Shown: in pieces, positions 1-9,447 of the stretch | How positions within the stretch are numbered: position 1 is the stretch's first letter | How the letters are laid out: every line of letters begins with the position of its first letter | Source of the DNA: Lolium rigidum | Lineage: Eukaryota; Streptophyta; Magnoliopsida; Poales; Poaceae | DNA length: 64,000 nt | Assembly: GCF_022539505.1 (NCBI RefSeq) | Contig: NC_061510.1 | Span: 393,992,249 to 394,056,248 of the forward strand | Direction of reading: 5' to 3' | Position numbers and translations under genes: made by a program | Notes under the pieces: model-generated | What the model saw: only the letters and a program-made list of their open reading frames with translations | What the model was told of the DNA's origin: nothing | The model's database searches: none

Positions 1-311
1 GCATTTTAGACCTCTTCAAAAACTAAAATCAATTCATGATCCTGCATCTCCCACGCGTCCTGCACCCAAGAACCAAACGTCCAAACCTATACCAGACTTT
101 GGATCTGGCGAGGAGGATCTCGTCCAGCAGTGATGAGCGGGTCAGCGAGGCGGGGCTCGCCCATGTCCATCTCCTTCCGCGGTCAAACGCGATTGCGACG
201 ACCACGCGACCTGTGACCCCGCCACCATCGTTCTCCTTCGTGCTGCCACACCCCAGCAACACCTCCTCCTCCATCACAATCACATAGGTCGACGAGGAGG
301 GCTCGGCTGGG

Positions 312-489
312 CGCCCTTGAGCCTGGTCCCCAGCATCACTTCCTCCTATATCTTCGTTACAGAGGTCAGCGAGGAGGAAATCAGCACATAGGCTATTTTC
401 TTTGACCTTCAGTTCGCTGAGTTCTCTGCGTTATTCTGTACGCCCTTGAGCCTGGTCCCGAGCATCACTTCCTCCTATATCTTCGTCAC
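312..489. repeat. Pair of 49-bp direct repeats, 129 bp apart
   Basis: Two copies beginning CGCCCTTGAGCCTGGTCCC, at 312-360 and 441-489, differ at only about two positions. The spacer contains another GGTCAGCGAGG-type motif also present near 138. This looks like a local segmental duplication rather than transposon termini, because no inverted ends flank it. Confidence 0.75.
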
Positions 490-1793
490 AAATCTTGATA
501 ATTTCAATTTATTTATATTTTTCTTATGGTTTTATCTGCCTTATATTAAATTTAAAGGCCAAATGCCAAATACTTTGGCCGTGACACATATCTAGCCGCG
601 TTGGATGCAGCGCGTGACCCAAAATGCCGGGCGGATGCCGGTCACTGTCCGCGCATCCGTGCACCCACCCAAATGGACACAAATAGAAGCGTGAACGCGC
701 CTATTTGGGTCGTCTCGTTGGAGATGTCCTTATTAGGTTTTGATGTGGGTGTGAGGGCTTAGCCGTATTGTTGTAGGTTTTCTCCTAAAAACTGGACACT
801 TTCTTCTTAATTAATGGATCATCGTCCCTCCCCTGAAAGAAAAGAGAGGCGGTGGCTAGGGTGGAAACTCTAGCAGCCGCCACCCCCCATCTGCCTCGTC
901 CTCACCGTCTACGTCTGGGAATTGACGGGTCCCCACCTCCTCTGCTAGCCGCTCCGGCTGTGGGAGGGGGCGGAGACCTCGTACTTGCGCTCGACACTAT
1001 AGGAGGTCCCTAAAGTTAGAGTTTGGTCAATCGGCATCGTTGTTATGGTGGCTATGGCGGCATTGTGCGGGGCAAGAATAATATATTCCCGCCTCCTCGT
1101 CCACCTCGTCGGCGGCGATCTTGCCAGTGGTGTTGAGGAGGGCGGGGACTCATCTAATCGCCGCTTCAATGGAGTAGTGGATCTCGCCAATCTACGTGTG
1201 GTAGAAGTTTGGTGTTAAGAGCTTCAGATCAATTCAATGGGTTCAATGGCAGCAACTTCGGCTCTGGGATGCTGGTCCTTAGGGGTATGTGCACAAAGAC
1301 TTTCGGACTATCATCAACATCGTCCTCCAGTAGTGGTTGTTAGGTGGTCCAAGGAACTCAATGTAATTTCTATTATGTTTAGGGTACTCTGTACTTCTTA
1401 TGACTAATGGAATATATTCGGATCTATCTTGCAAAATTGTTTTTAATGGATGAGTTTTGCCTCCGTTTCAAATAAAAAAAATATACTGCTGCCAGCACTT
1501 CTTTTTCTGCGGATGCAATGTACTGCCTGTACACTGCTGGTCATGAATCGACAATTTAACTCCTCGGCACAAACAAAACCTTTCATCTGCCGATGCTAGT
1601 ACTCCATCGTAGCCTCGTTTGACCTCCCACAAAATGGCATGCAATGCAACGGCGTCTCCTCGTGAAGGTAAGCGAGTAGCAAATGATAGCAAATTTATGC
1701 CGACGCAAACATCTAGATCGAGGTGAGAACAGGCCTCTGTTTTCGTCTGACTGCGTGTGAAACAAAAACGTCTAACTTCCCAGGTGCACCTCT

Positions 1794-1804
1794 ACATATA
1801 GAGG
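1794..1804 (+). promoter_or_regulatory. Possible TATA element of MATH-BTB gene 1
   Basis: The string ACATATAGAGG lies about 60 bases upstream of the ATG at 1859 and is the best TATA-like match near the gene. The leader that follows (about 1809-1858, CTCTTTCCTCTCGCC and so on) is shared with the second MATH-BTB gene, so it is probably transcribed 5' UTR. Placement is inference. Confidence 0.3.
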
Positions 1805-1858
1805 CAACGGACTCTTTCCTCTCGCCTATCTTCCATCCTACCAAAGCCACCCTCCAGA

Positions 1859-2923
1859 ATGGCAGAGCATTGCAAGATCTCTGCTGCGCTTGTAGCTGAG
1901 AAAAGGTCATATGTGCTCAAGCTAGATGGATACTCAAGAACCAAGGCGCTGGTGAAGACCGGCGAGTGCGTGAGTTCTGCCCCTTTCAGTGTTGGAGGTC
2001 ACAGATGGGCTGTGAAATATTACCTAAACAGTATAGTGTGTGCCGACAGCATCTCTCTTTATCTGGTTCTTGACCCTGCTGGCGCAAAAGATGTGACAGC
2101 GAAATTGACGATCAGTGTACTTGACAAGAACGGGGAACCGGTACCATCATTCAGCCGTACCATTCCTACGCGTACCTTCTCAAGGGGAGTTCAAGAGCGC
2201 GTCTATTTCATCATCAGGGCTGATCTAGAGGGATCGGTGCATCTGAGAGACGATTGTTTGACCATCAGGTATGATGTCACCGTCACGGAGGAGATTTACA
2301 ATGAAGAAACAAAGGTTCCTCCGAGTGACTTGCACTGTTATCTGGGAGACCTCCTGAAGAACAAGGATGCAGCAGACTTAACCATTCAAGTCGGTGGACA
2401 GAGTTTCTCTGCTCATAGGTGTGTCCTCGCTGCCCGGTCACCTGTCTTCAAGGCGGAGCTCCTTGGCGCCATGAAGGAGAACTCTGGTAGTCCTATCGAG
2501 ATCTGTGACATGGAAGCAAACGTGTTCAAATCGTTGCTCCACTTCATATATACCGACACACTTCCTCCTGTGCTTGAGAGTGCTAGCAACAATGGTGCTG
2601 GAGAGTTGGCGATGGCTGGACATCTAGCAGCCGACAGGTACAACATTGGGAGGCTGAAGCTGATATGCGAGGAGAAGCTGTGCAATCAGATTGATTCTAA
2701 AATGGTGGCCACTAGTTTGGCTTTGGCTGAGCAGCATGGTTTCCATGATCTGAAAGAGGCTTGTTTAAAGTTCCTGGCTGCTCCTTCCAATTTAGAGGCT
2801 ATGATGGCAAGTGATGGTTTTGAGCATCTGAAATCTAGCTGTCCAACTGTTCTCAAGGAGCTGATAGCCAGAATCCTACCGCCTGAACAGAAGGCGGCAA
2901 AGGATCTTGTCATGGCTATTTAG
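1859..2923 (+). CDS. MATH-BTB domain protein (gene 1), predicted CUL3 adaptor
   Basis: Single-exon gene of 354 residues. An N-terminal MATH domain (about residues 17-141) is followed by a BTB/POZ domain (about 162-278, with the motifs DLTIQVGGQSFSAHRCVLAARS and FKAELLGAMKE) and a BACK-like helical tail (280-345). In this family MATH binds the substrate and BTB binds cullin-3, giving ubiquitin-ligase adaptors; grasses have a greatly expanded set. The start MAEHCKIS is identical in the paralogue at 24366, which supports it. Oddities: in the BTB segment the sequence reads GHLAADRY where the paralogue has GHLLVAADRY, a two-residue loss, and the MATH stretch after TFSRG (GVQERVYFIIR) differs from the GEASDWGHHDMIKK of the paralogue. 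The frame is open, so it may be functional but diverging. Expression cannot be judged from sequence. Confidence 0.93.
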   Translation: MAEHCKISAALVAEKRSYVLKLDGYSRTKALVKTGECVSSAPFSVGGHRWAVKYYLNSIVCADSISLYLVLDPAGAKDVTAKLTISVLDKNGEPVPSFSRTIPTRTFSRGVQERVYFIIRADLEGSVHLRDDCLTIRYDVTVTEEIYNEETKVPPSDLHCYLGDLLKNKDAADLTIQVGGQSFSAHRCVLAARSPVFKAELLGAMKENSGSPIEICDMEANVFKSLLHFIYTDTLPPVLESASNNGAGELAMAGHLAADRYNIGRLKLICEEKLCNQIDSKMVATSLALAEQHGFHDLKEACLKFLAAPSNLEAMMASDGFEHLKSSCPTVLKELIARILPPEQKAAKDLVMAI

Positions 2924-3022
2924 TATGGTACAATTATCATACTGTATAAAATCATGAGTTTAATACTAGTCGCTGTGCTACTTCACCATCTATGGTTGCC
3001 CTTATGGTTCAGAGCAAAAGTA

Positions 3023-3127
3023 CTCCATCCGGCTATAAATACTTGTTATAGATTCACTGAATCTAGAGACATTTTAGTCTACATTTTATCTAATCCCCGA
3101 CAAGTATTTAGGGCCAGAGGGAGGGAC
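3023..3127. mobile_element. Stowaway-like MITE, 105 bp
   Basis: Ends are CTCCATCCGGCTATAAATACTTG and, on the opposite strand, GTCCCTCCCTCTGGCCCTAAATACTTG, forming imperfect terminal inverted repeats flanked by TA on both sides (3021-3022 and 3128-3129). Size, CTCCNTCC ends and TA target duplication fit Tc1/Mariner-derived Stowaway elements. It sits about 100 bases after the stop of MATH-BTB gene 1. Confidence 0.75.
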
Positions 3128-3337
3128 TATTACTCTTTCAGTCATACTATATGCCAATGCGAGAATGTGTATTTTTATAGGAAATCAAACTTCCACTCAT
3201 GCCTCTTTTTAAGAATCCTTTGCTTTTACTATGGCGGAATAAAACAAAGTTTGATTCTTATGAATTCCTATAGGACTAGAGTGGGCATGACATTGCAATC
3301 CTACACTGCTCCTATTCCGAGATTTTTCCTATGCTAC

Positions 3338-4505
3338 TGTTATCACTAGAATTTAGCCAAAGCAGGAGATGGGCCGTGATTGAGATGGGCTTAGAGGACA
3401 TGCACATAAGGTGTCTCTGAATCGGCCTCGTGCGGGAGTTTGGGCTAGATTGCCCGTGTATCTGTACATTATAGTAGATCACGTTTTAGTTTAGAATTAA
3501 GAGATAGAGTTTAGTCGTACACAGCTAGGTTTATTCCAAAGATAGAAAGTCTACGGACTATAAATATGTACCTAGGGTTATTGAGAAAGGAGGACGATCA
3601 CGTTCATAACAAACACAATCTAGGCGCATCGCCACCCCTTGTTTCGAGGGTTTCTTCCGGGTAAGTGTCATGCTGCCTAGATCGTATCTTGCGATCTAGG
3701 CAGTATCAGTTTATTCGTTGTTTTGTGTTGCTCGTACTGAAGCCTTGTTGATGGCGAGCAATACTGTTATCATAGATGTTTTGGGGCTAACGTCGATGCT
3801 TTTCTGATATGCTTGCTTAGCTATGCTGCCTCTCAATATCTAGTTGCCTTTGCACCTATCTTGGGTGTAAGGGCAGCATCTTGCTTGGTCTTTATTTAGT
3901 AGATCTGATCTGTGATAGTCGTTCCTTGTTCTCCAAGGATTAGTTTGATATCCACATGATTAGGCCTTGCAAACGGGTTGAACGATCCAGTAGTGCGTAA
4001 GGTATGGATTGCCGATCCTAGAGGGATTGTTCCGGGAATCGACTTTATGTTGGTTTTTAGGCCTCTTCTAGGACTAGTTTTCTGTTATCTTTCGTATCTG
4101 CCAGGCTCAACTACGTGTAGGATATTCCGGTTATGCGGTGAAAACCCTAGACTGTCGTAGATCGATTTAACTTGGTATTGATAAAGCAGGATCCCCACGT
4201 TATCGTAAATCCAACGTGAACCATGGGTTAATCGGCTCTTTGAGCCGATTCACAGGGTAACCTGAGAGCCGATCGGGGCTCGTATTTAATGTTTACGTGT
4301 CTGCCATGCAGGAAACTAATTGAAGCAATCCATCACCTTCCTGACCAGGTATAGGTCAGGTGGCACACCCTCGCAATAGCCAGGACGTGTGCCGGAGTTT
4401 TGCGGGCCGTCGCCCGAGGGACCAGGGCCCACCGACGAGTCCTGGGAGCCTCCCGGCTCTTCGTGTTGCTCGTCGCTGCTCGCCGGTGGGTTTTGGCAGG
4501 CAACA
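3338..4505 (+). repeat. 5' LTR of element A
   Basis: 1168 bp, TGTTATCACTAG to GGCAGGCAACA, near identical to 14015-15181. It contains ACTATAAATATG (about 3557), a good TATA box for the element, and a perfect 9-bp hairpin at 4230-4250 (AATCGGCTC stem, TTT loop). Confidence 0.93.
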
Positions 4506-4528
4506 CATTCTGGCACGCTCGGTGGGAC
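4506..4528 (+). other. Primer-binding site region of element A
   Basis: The bases directly after the 5' LTR (CATTCTGGCACGCTCGGTGG) occupy the place of the tRNA primer-binding site, and the same TGGCACGC core follows the 5' LTR of element B at 17474. The tRNA used was not identified. Confidence 0.55.
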
Positions 4529-4563
4529 ATTCTACAACAACTACGTCAACATCTGCAACTGAG

Positions 4564-6164
4564 ATGGCGGACGAACCAGTCACGTACGAAGATCTGCCTG
4601 AGGAGCACAAGAAGAAGTATGGTGAGATTAAAGCCGTTTTCGAATCCGATCTCATCGGCTCTTTCGCGAAGACCCGTACACATGGCATTAGGTGGAAAGG
4701 GTTCTCACCCGAAGGCGTTCTCGATGAAGTAGATCTGTCTACCCCTTCAGAGGAACGCACCAGAGCTCTGCGCCAGGAAGTTAATTACATGGTGGCTCAT
4801 TCTCTACACCGTCACTCTGAGAGCCTGGTGAACGCTTTCGAGCGCATTGCGGTTCGCGTGGTTCAGGAAATCATGAAGCATCAGTACTCTCCGTCAGGGC
4901 CTGCCCTAGGGACTCACCAGGGAGAGATACCGTTCCAGACCAGACCGCAGCTGCCTGTCGCGCTTGCAGCTCCAGAGCCACAGGGTTCACCGACATACGT
5001 CGTCTACAAGGTTGGAGGCGATCCTGGCGATTGCCAATTCCTGTATGAGCCGCCTAAAGAAATCCCACATGGATACGTGTGCACATACGTGCCGGACTGC
5101 AATAACTTGGCGCGCACGAACCAGATTGCAGCAGGAGGGATTTCTGGAGCAGACGCCGATAAACAGGCGTGGCTAGCTAAATATGCCACCGGAACGAGTC
5201 ATGAAAGCTCAGTCCCTGCAGCTCATACCGTGGAACAAATCAGTACAATCTTGAGAGACCAGTTCGGCATCCTGCCGAAGAGGAGAACAATCGGCTATTC
5301 CAAGCCGTACCCCAACGAATATGATTTGATCCCACTGCCGCCCAAATATCGGCTCCCTGAATTCTTAAAGTTCAATGGATCAGAAGGGTCTAGCTCAATT
5401 GAGCACGTGAGCCGATATTTGGCACAGTTGGGCATGATTTTAGCATCAGACCCGTTACGTGTAAGGTTTTTTGCGCAATCTCTCACAGGACCAGCTTTTG
5501 GGTGGTACACCTCGTTGCCACCAGACTCAGTCCGGACGTGGAAGCAACTGGAAGAGCAATTTCATGTTCAATATTACTCAGAAGCTACCGAGGCTGGCAT
5601 TGCCGATCTGGCGCAGGTGCGGCAGAGATGGGGAGAAACGGTGTCGGAATATATTCAGCGTTTCAGGACTGTCAAGAACCGATGTTATTCGGCTCGTTTA
5701 ACTGAGAAGGAAGCAGTCGATCTGGCAGTGTTGGGCCTCGCAGCGCCGATTAAGGATCTAGCTTTCCAAGTGGAATACAATTCGCTGGCGCACATGGTCC
5801 AATTAACATTGTATGAGCAGCGCCACCCAGAATTGTACCAAGATAAGTTCAAACGTCCGATAGGCTTGGTCGAGACAGAAGAGGTTGGGGACTCTCCAGA
5901 GAACCAGGAAGTAGCCGTGGCTGAATGGGCTCGGGGGGCAGTACCCCTGTCCTGCAAATGGGTGAAACAACAAGGGCCTGCAAAAGGGTTTGACTTCGAT
6001 ATAAGCAAAGCTGAGCAGATATTCGATTTATTGCTTAAGGAAAAACAGCTGAAGTTACCCGAAGGCCATAAGATCCCTACGGCGCAAGATATGAACGGGA
6101 GACCGTACTGCAAGTGGCATCACTCGTTCACCCATATCACCAATGACTGCAAAGAGTTGCGTCG
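4564..6164 (+). pseudogene. gag, N-terminal part (element A)
   Basis: The frame starting MADEPVTYEDLPEEHKKKYG runs to the solo-LTR insertion at 6165. It contains the retrotransposon gag capsid fold (about FLKFNGSEGSSSIEHVSRYL through the WYTSLPP and WKQLEEQFHVQYYS motifs). It ends at CKWHHSFTHITNDCKELRR, the zinc-binding segment typical of Tat gag. The frame is open upstream to 4360, but that part lies in the LTR, so 4564 is the better start. The protein continues after the insertion at 7774 (QIQTAI), proving that one gag was cut in two. It would have coated element RNA in virus-like particles. Confidence 0.9.
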
Positions 6165-7768
6165 TGATACGGCTCAAACGTATCTATAATTTCTTATGTT
6201 CCATGCTACTTTTATGATGATACTCACATGTTTTATACACATTATATGTCATTATTATGCATTTTCCGGCACTAACCTATTGACGAGATGCCGAAGAGCC
6301 GATTGTCTGTTTTACGCCGTTTTTGGTTTCAGAAATCCTAGTAAGGAAATATTCTCGGAATTGGACGAAATCAACGCCCAGGGTCCTATTTTTGCACGAA
6401 GCTTCCAGAAGACCGGAGGGGAGACGAAGTGGGGCCACGGGGCACCGACACAGTAAGGCGGCGCGGCCAAGGGGGGGCCCGCGCCGCCCTAGTGTGTGGC
6501 CCCCCTGTCAGGCCTCTTGACCTGCCCTTCCGCTTACTTAAAGCCTCCGTCGCGAAACCCCAGTACCGAGAGCCACGATACGGAAAACCTTCCAGAGACG
6601 CCGCCGCCGCCAATCCCATCTCGGGGGATTCAGGAGATCGCCTCCGGCACCCTCGCCGGAGAGGGGAATCATCTCCCGGAGGTCTCTTCATCGCCATGAT
6701 CGCCTCCGGATCGATGTGTGAGTAGTTCACCCCTGGACTATGGGTCCATAGCGGTAGCTAGATGGTTGTCTTCTCCTCATTGTGCTATCATGTTAGATCT
6801 TGTGAGCTGCCTATCATGATCAAGATCATCTATTTGTAATCCTTCATGTTGTGTTTGTTGGGATCCGATGAATATTGAATACTATGTCAAGTTGATTATC
6901 AATCTATCATATATGTTATTTATGTTCTTGCATGCTCTCCGTTGCTAGTAGAGGCTCTGGCCAAGTTGATACTTGTGACTCCAAGAGGGAGTATTTATGC
7001 TCGATAGTGGGTTCATGCCTCCATTAAATCCGGGACGAGTGACGGAAAGTTCTAAGGTTGTGGATGTGCTTGTTGCTACTAGGGATAAAACATCGATGCT
7101 TTGTCTAAGGATATTTGTGTTGATTACATTACGCACCATACTTAATGCAACCGACTCGTTGTTTACAACTTAATACTCGGAGGGGGTTCGGATGATAACC
7201 TCGAAGGTGGACTTTTTAGGCATAGATGCATGCTTGGATAGCGGTCTATGTACTTTGTTGTAATGCCCCGATTAAATCTAATAGTACTCATCATGATATA
7301 TGTATGTGCATTGTTATGCCTTCTTTATTTGTCAATTGCCCAAGCTGTAATTTGTTCACCCAACATCTGCTATCTTATGGGAGAGACACCACTAGTGAAC
7401 TGTGGACCCCGGTCCTATTCTTTACATCTGAAATACAAACTGCTGCAATTGTTTTTTACTGTTCTTTGCAAACAACCATCATCATCCACACTATACATCT
7501 AATCCTTTGTTTACAGCAAGCCGGTGAGATTGACAACCTCGCTGTTATGTTGGGGCAAAGTTCTGTGATTGTGTTGTGCAGGTTCCACGTTGGCGCCGGA
7601 ATCCCTGGTGTTGCGGCGCACTACACTCCGCCACCATCAACCTTCAACGTGCTTATTGATTCCTACTGGTTCGATAAACCTTGGTTTCTTACTGAGGGAA
7701 AACTTACTGCTGTGCACATCACACCTTCCTCTTGGGGTTCCCAACGGACGTGTGTCTCACGCGCATCA
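6165..7768 (+). mobile_element. Solo LTR of a gypsy-type retrotransposon inside gag
   Basis: 1604 bp running from TGATACGGCTCAAACG to GCGCATCA, flanked by the perfect 5-bp duplication CGTCG (6160-6164 and 7769-7773). No second LTR or internal region is present, so it arose by LTR-LTR recombination or loss of the interior. The sequence (TTTCTTATGTTCC start, GATTCAGGAGATCGCC middle, TGGACCCCGGTCC late) resembles LTRs that are abundant in Triticeae genomes; I do not assign a family name. Removing it rejoins the gag frame through the RRQIQTAI motif. Confidence 0.92.
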
Positions 7769-7773
7769 CGTCG

Positions 7774-9361
7774 GCAGATCCAAACGGCGATATAACAAGG
7801 CCGTTTGATCCTTGGTCAGTTTGCCATGAAAGTGGACACGCAACCATTTCCTGGCGTCAACATGGTGGAAATCAATTACTCCACGAGGCATCAGCCAGAT
7901 TTCTCATTCGATGTTAACATGGCAGGGCCTGTATACCACCATGGCAAGGATAAAGAAGAAAGTGGTCACTCCCGTGGCCAGGAAAAGGAGGAGGCCGGCC
8001 CACGCGATCGGCCCCGATATGATGACAGACGGTACATCACCGAGGAACAAGTGAGAGACGTGCGGTATCAACGACCGCTCTCCGCTCATCTCCTTAACAA
8101 ATATGAGCGTCAGTACGACCGACGTCAGCGGTACGACAGAGATGACGAAAGATATCGTCGGTCTGACGTAGACAATGGAAGATATCGTCGGTATGATAGA
8201 GACGGCGAAGGATATGAGCACCGCGCAAAGGGGAAGTCAAGAGAGCAGGAAGACATGGATAGACACTGGGATTGTCCTTTCTTTAAGCACTGCTGGGATT
8301 CAGGAATGAGCCGATTGCCTACAATCGACAACTGCCCGGAGTGTAGACAGCAGAAGAAGGACACAGGTGGGGTTTCAGTGTTCAAGCGTCTAGGACCTCT
8401 CCCATCTCAGGACAGACGAGCTGAGTCATCTCAAGAGGAAGAGTTCGAGGAGTCAGAAGATGAAGAAGAAGATAGATACCACCGGCCAAGGTGGTTCCCT
8501 GATGGACTCAGTCACTCCCAAAAGCGTAGGGTTCAGCGGCTACGTAGCTTGGAGGAAGCCGAGGCGCAATACCTGCACACGTTGAGGAAAGCGCGGCCCG
8601 ATCTGGCCCTGAAAATTCAGCAAACTTTGGACGCGGAGAGTCGTCCACAGAAGAAGGAATGGCGCCCCAAACAAGTAAAATCCGATGCGAATGCATCGGC
8701 TGGCACAAATATGGTGTTCGTACTTCCGTCGGAGTTTTGTGCTCCGAGAACCGAAGAAGTGCCGGTAGCACAGTTTGACTGCGGCCCACGGCCAGTTATC
8801 TTTGAAAAGCCACGAGAGAAGAGCTACAAACATCTGAAGGCCCTGTACCTAAGAGGTTATATCAACGGGCAGCCTGTCAGCAAGATGTTGGTTGACACGA
8901 GAGCGGCAGTCAATATAATGCCATACTCCATGCTACGGTGTTTGGGACGCTCTAACGCAGATTTGATCAAAACCAACGTCACACTAAGCGACTTCAACGG
9001 CCAGGCATCATAAATGCAAGGCGTTCTGAACGTGGATCTAACCATAGGCCGAAAAACCATCCCTACATCATTCTTCATCGTCGACAGCAAAAGCACCTAC
9101 GCTGTCCTGCTAGGGAGGGATTGGATTCACACCAACTGCTGCATTCCATCTACAATGCACCAATGCCTGATACAATGGGTTGGAGATGAAGTGGAGGTCG
9201 TTCATGCAGATGATTCGATCGAGATCTCAATAGCTGGCATGAATATTTGGGACGCGGAAGACCAAGAGCCGCTCTCTGGAGTCAGTTTGGACGGCTGTGA
9301 GCGCATCGAAGCTACAAAAAACGGGGTGAGGCTGGTCTTATCCACCGGCCTGATAGAGTAG
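7774..9361 (+). pseudogene. gag C-terminus and aspartic protease (element A)
   Basis: Continuation of gag after the solo LTR. The frame reads QIQTAI, a TAA stop, then QGRLILGQFAMKVDTQPFPG, an Arg/Asp/Tyr-rich basic stretch, and a CPFFKHCWDSG...CPECR zinc-binding segment. The retropepsin follows near 8894-8960 (VDTRAAVNIMPYSML), where the catalytic Asp-Thr-Gly is Asp-Thr-Arg. A TAA at 9011-9013 then interrupts the same frame, which continues to 9361 (SKSTYAVLLGRDW, the second protease motif). Two stops and the lost glycine make it non-functional. The protease would have cut the polyprotein. Confidence 0.88.
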
Positions 9362-9392
9362 CAAGAGCAAAGTCAATCGACGTACGTGGCAA

Positions 9393-9413
9393 GGCCGATC
9401 CCTGCGATCGGCC
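9393..9413. other. Perfect hairpin, stem GGCCGATC, loop CCTGC
   Basis: GGCCGATC (9393-9400) pairs with GATCGGCC (9406-9413) around a 5-nt loop. It lies just after the protease stop and is one of a series in elements A and B. Confidence 0.8.
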
Positions 9414-9447
9414 CCAAAAAATAAAAAGCAATGATCTCACCTCAAGC

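Larger units (their letters stand above)
1..1858. other. Intergenic DNA upstream of MATH-BTB gene 1
   Basis: No convincing gene is visible. The open frames here are short, lack recognisable motifs and overlap on both strands. The stretch holds a direct repeat (312-360 and 441-489). The segment 1290-1450 ends in a T/A-rich tail that resembles the 3' end of a non-LTR element but cannot be assigned. The last 400 bases should contain the promoter of the MATH-BTB gene that starts at 1859. Confidence 0.6.

Noticed and set aside
36..287. Open frame of 83 codons at the window start
   Set aside because: No motif, no support from codon pattern, and overlapped by an equal frame on the other strand.
4360..4563. 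N-terminal extension of element A gag
   Set aside because: Lies in the LTR and PBS region; the ATG at 4564 fits gag start and sequence character better.
7226..7795. 189-codon frame across the solo LTR end
   Set aside because: Made of LTR sequence; its last codons are the resumed gag, so it is not a gene.
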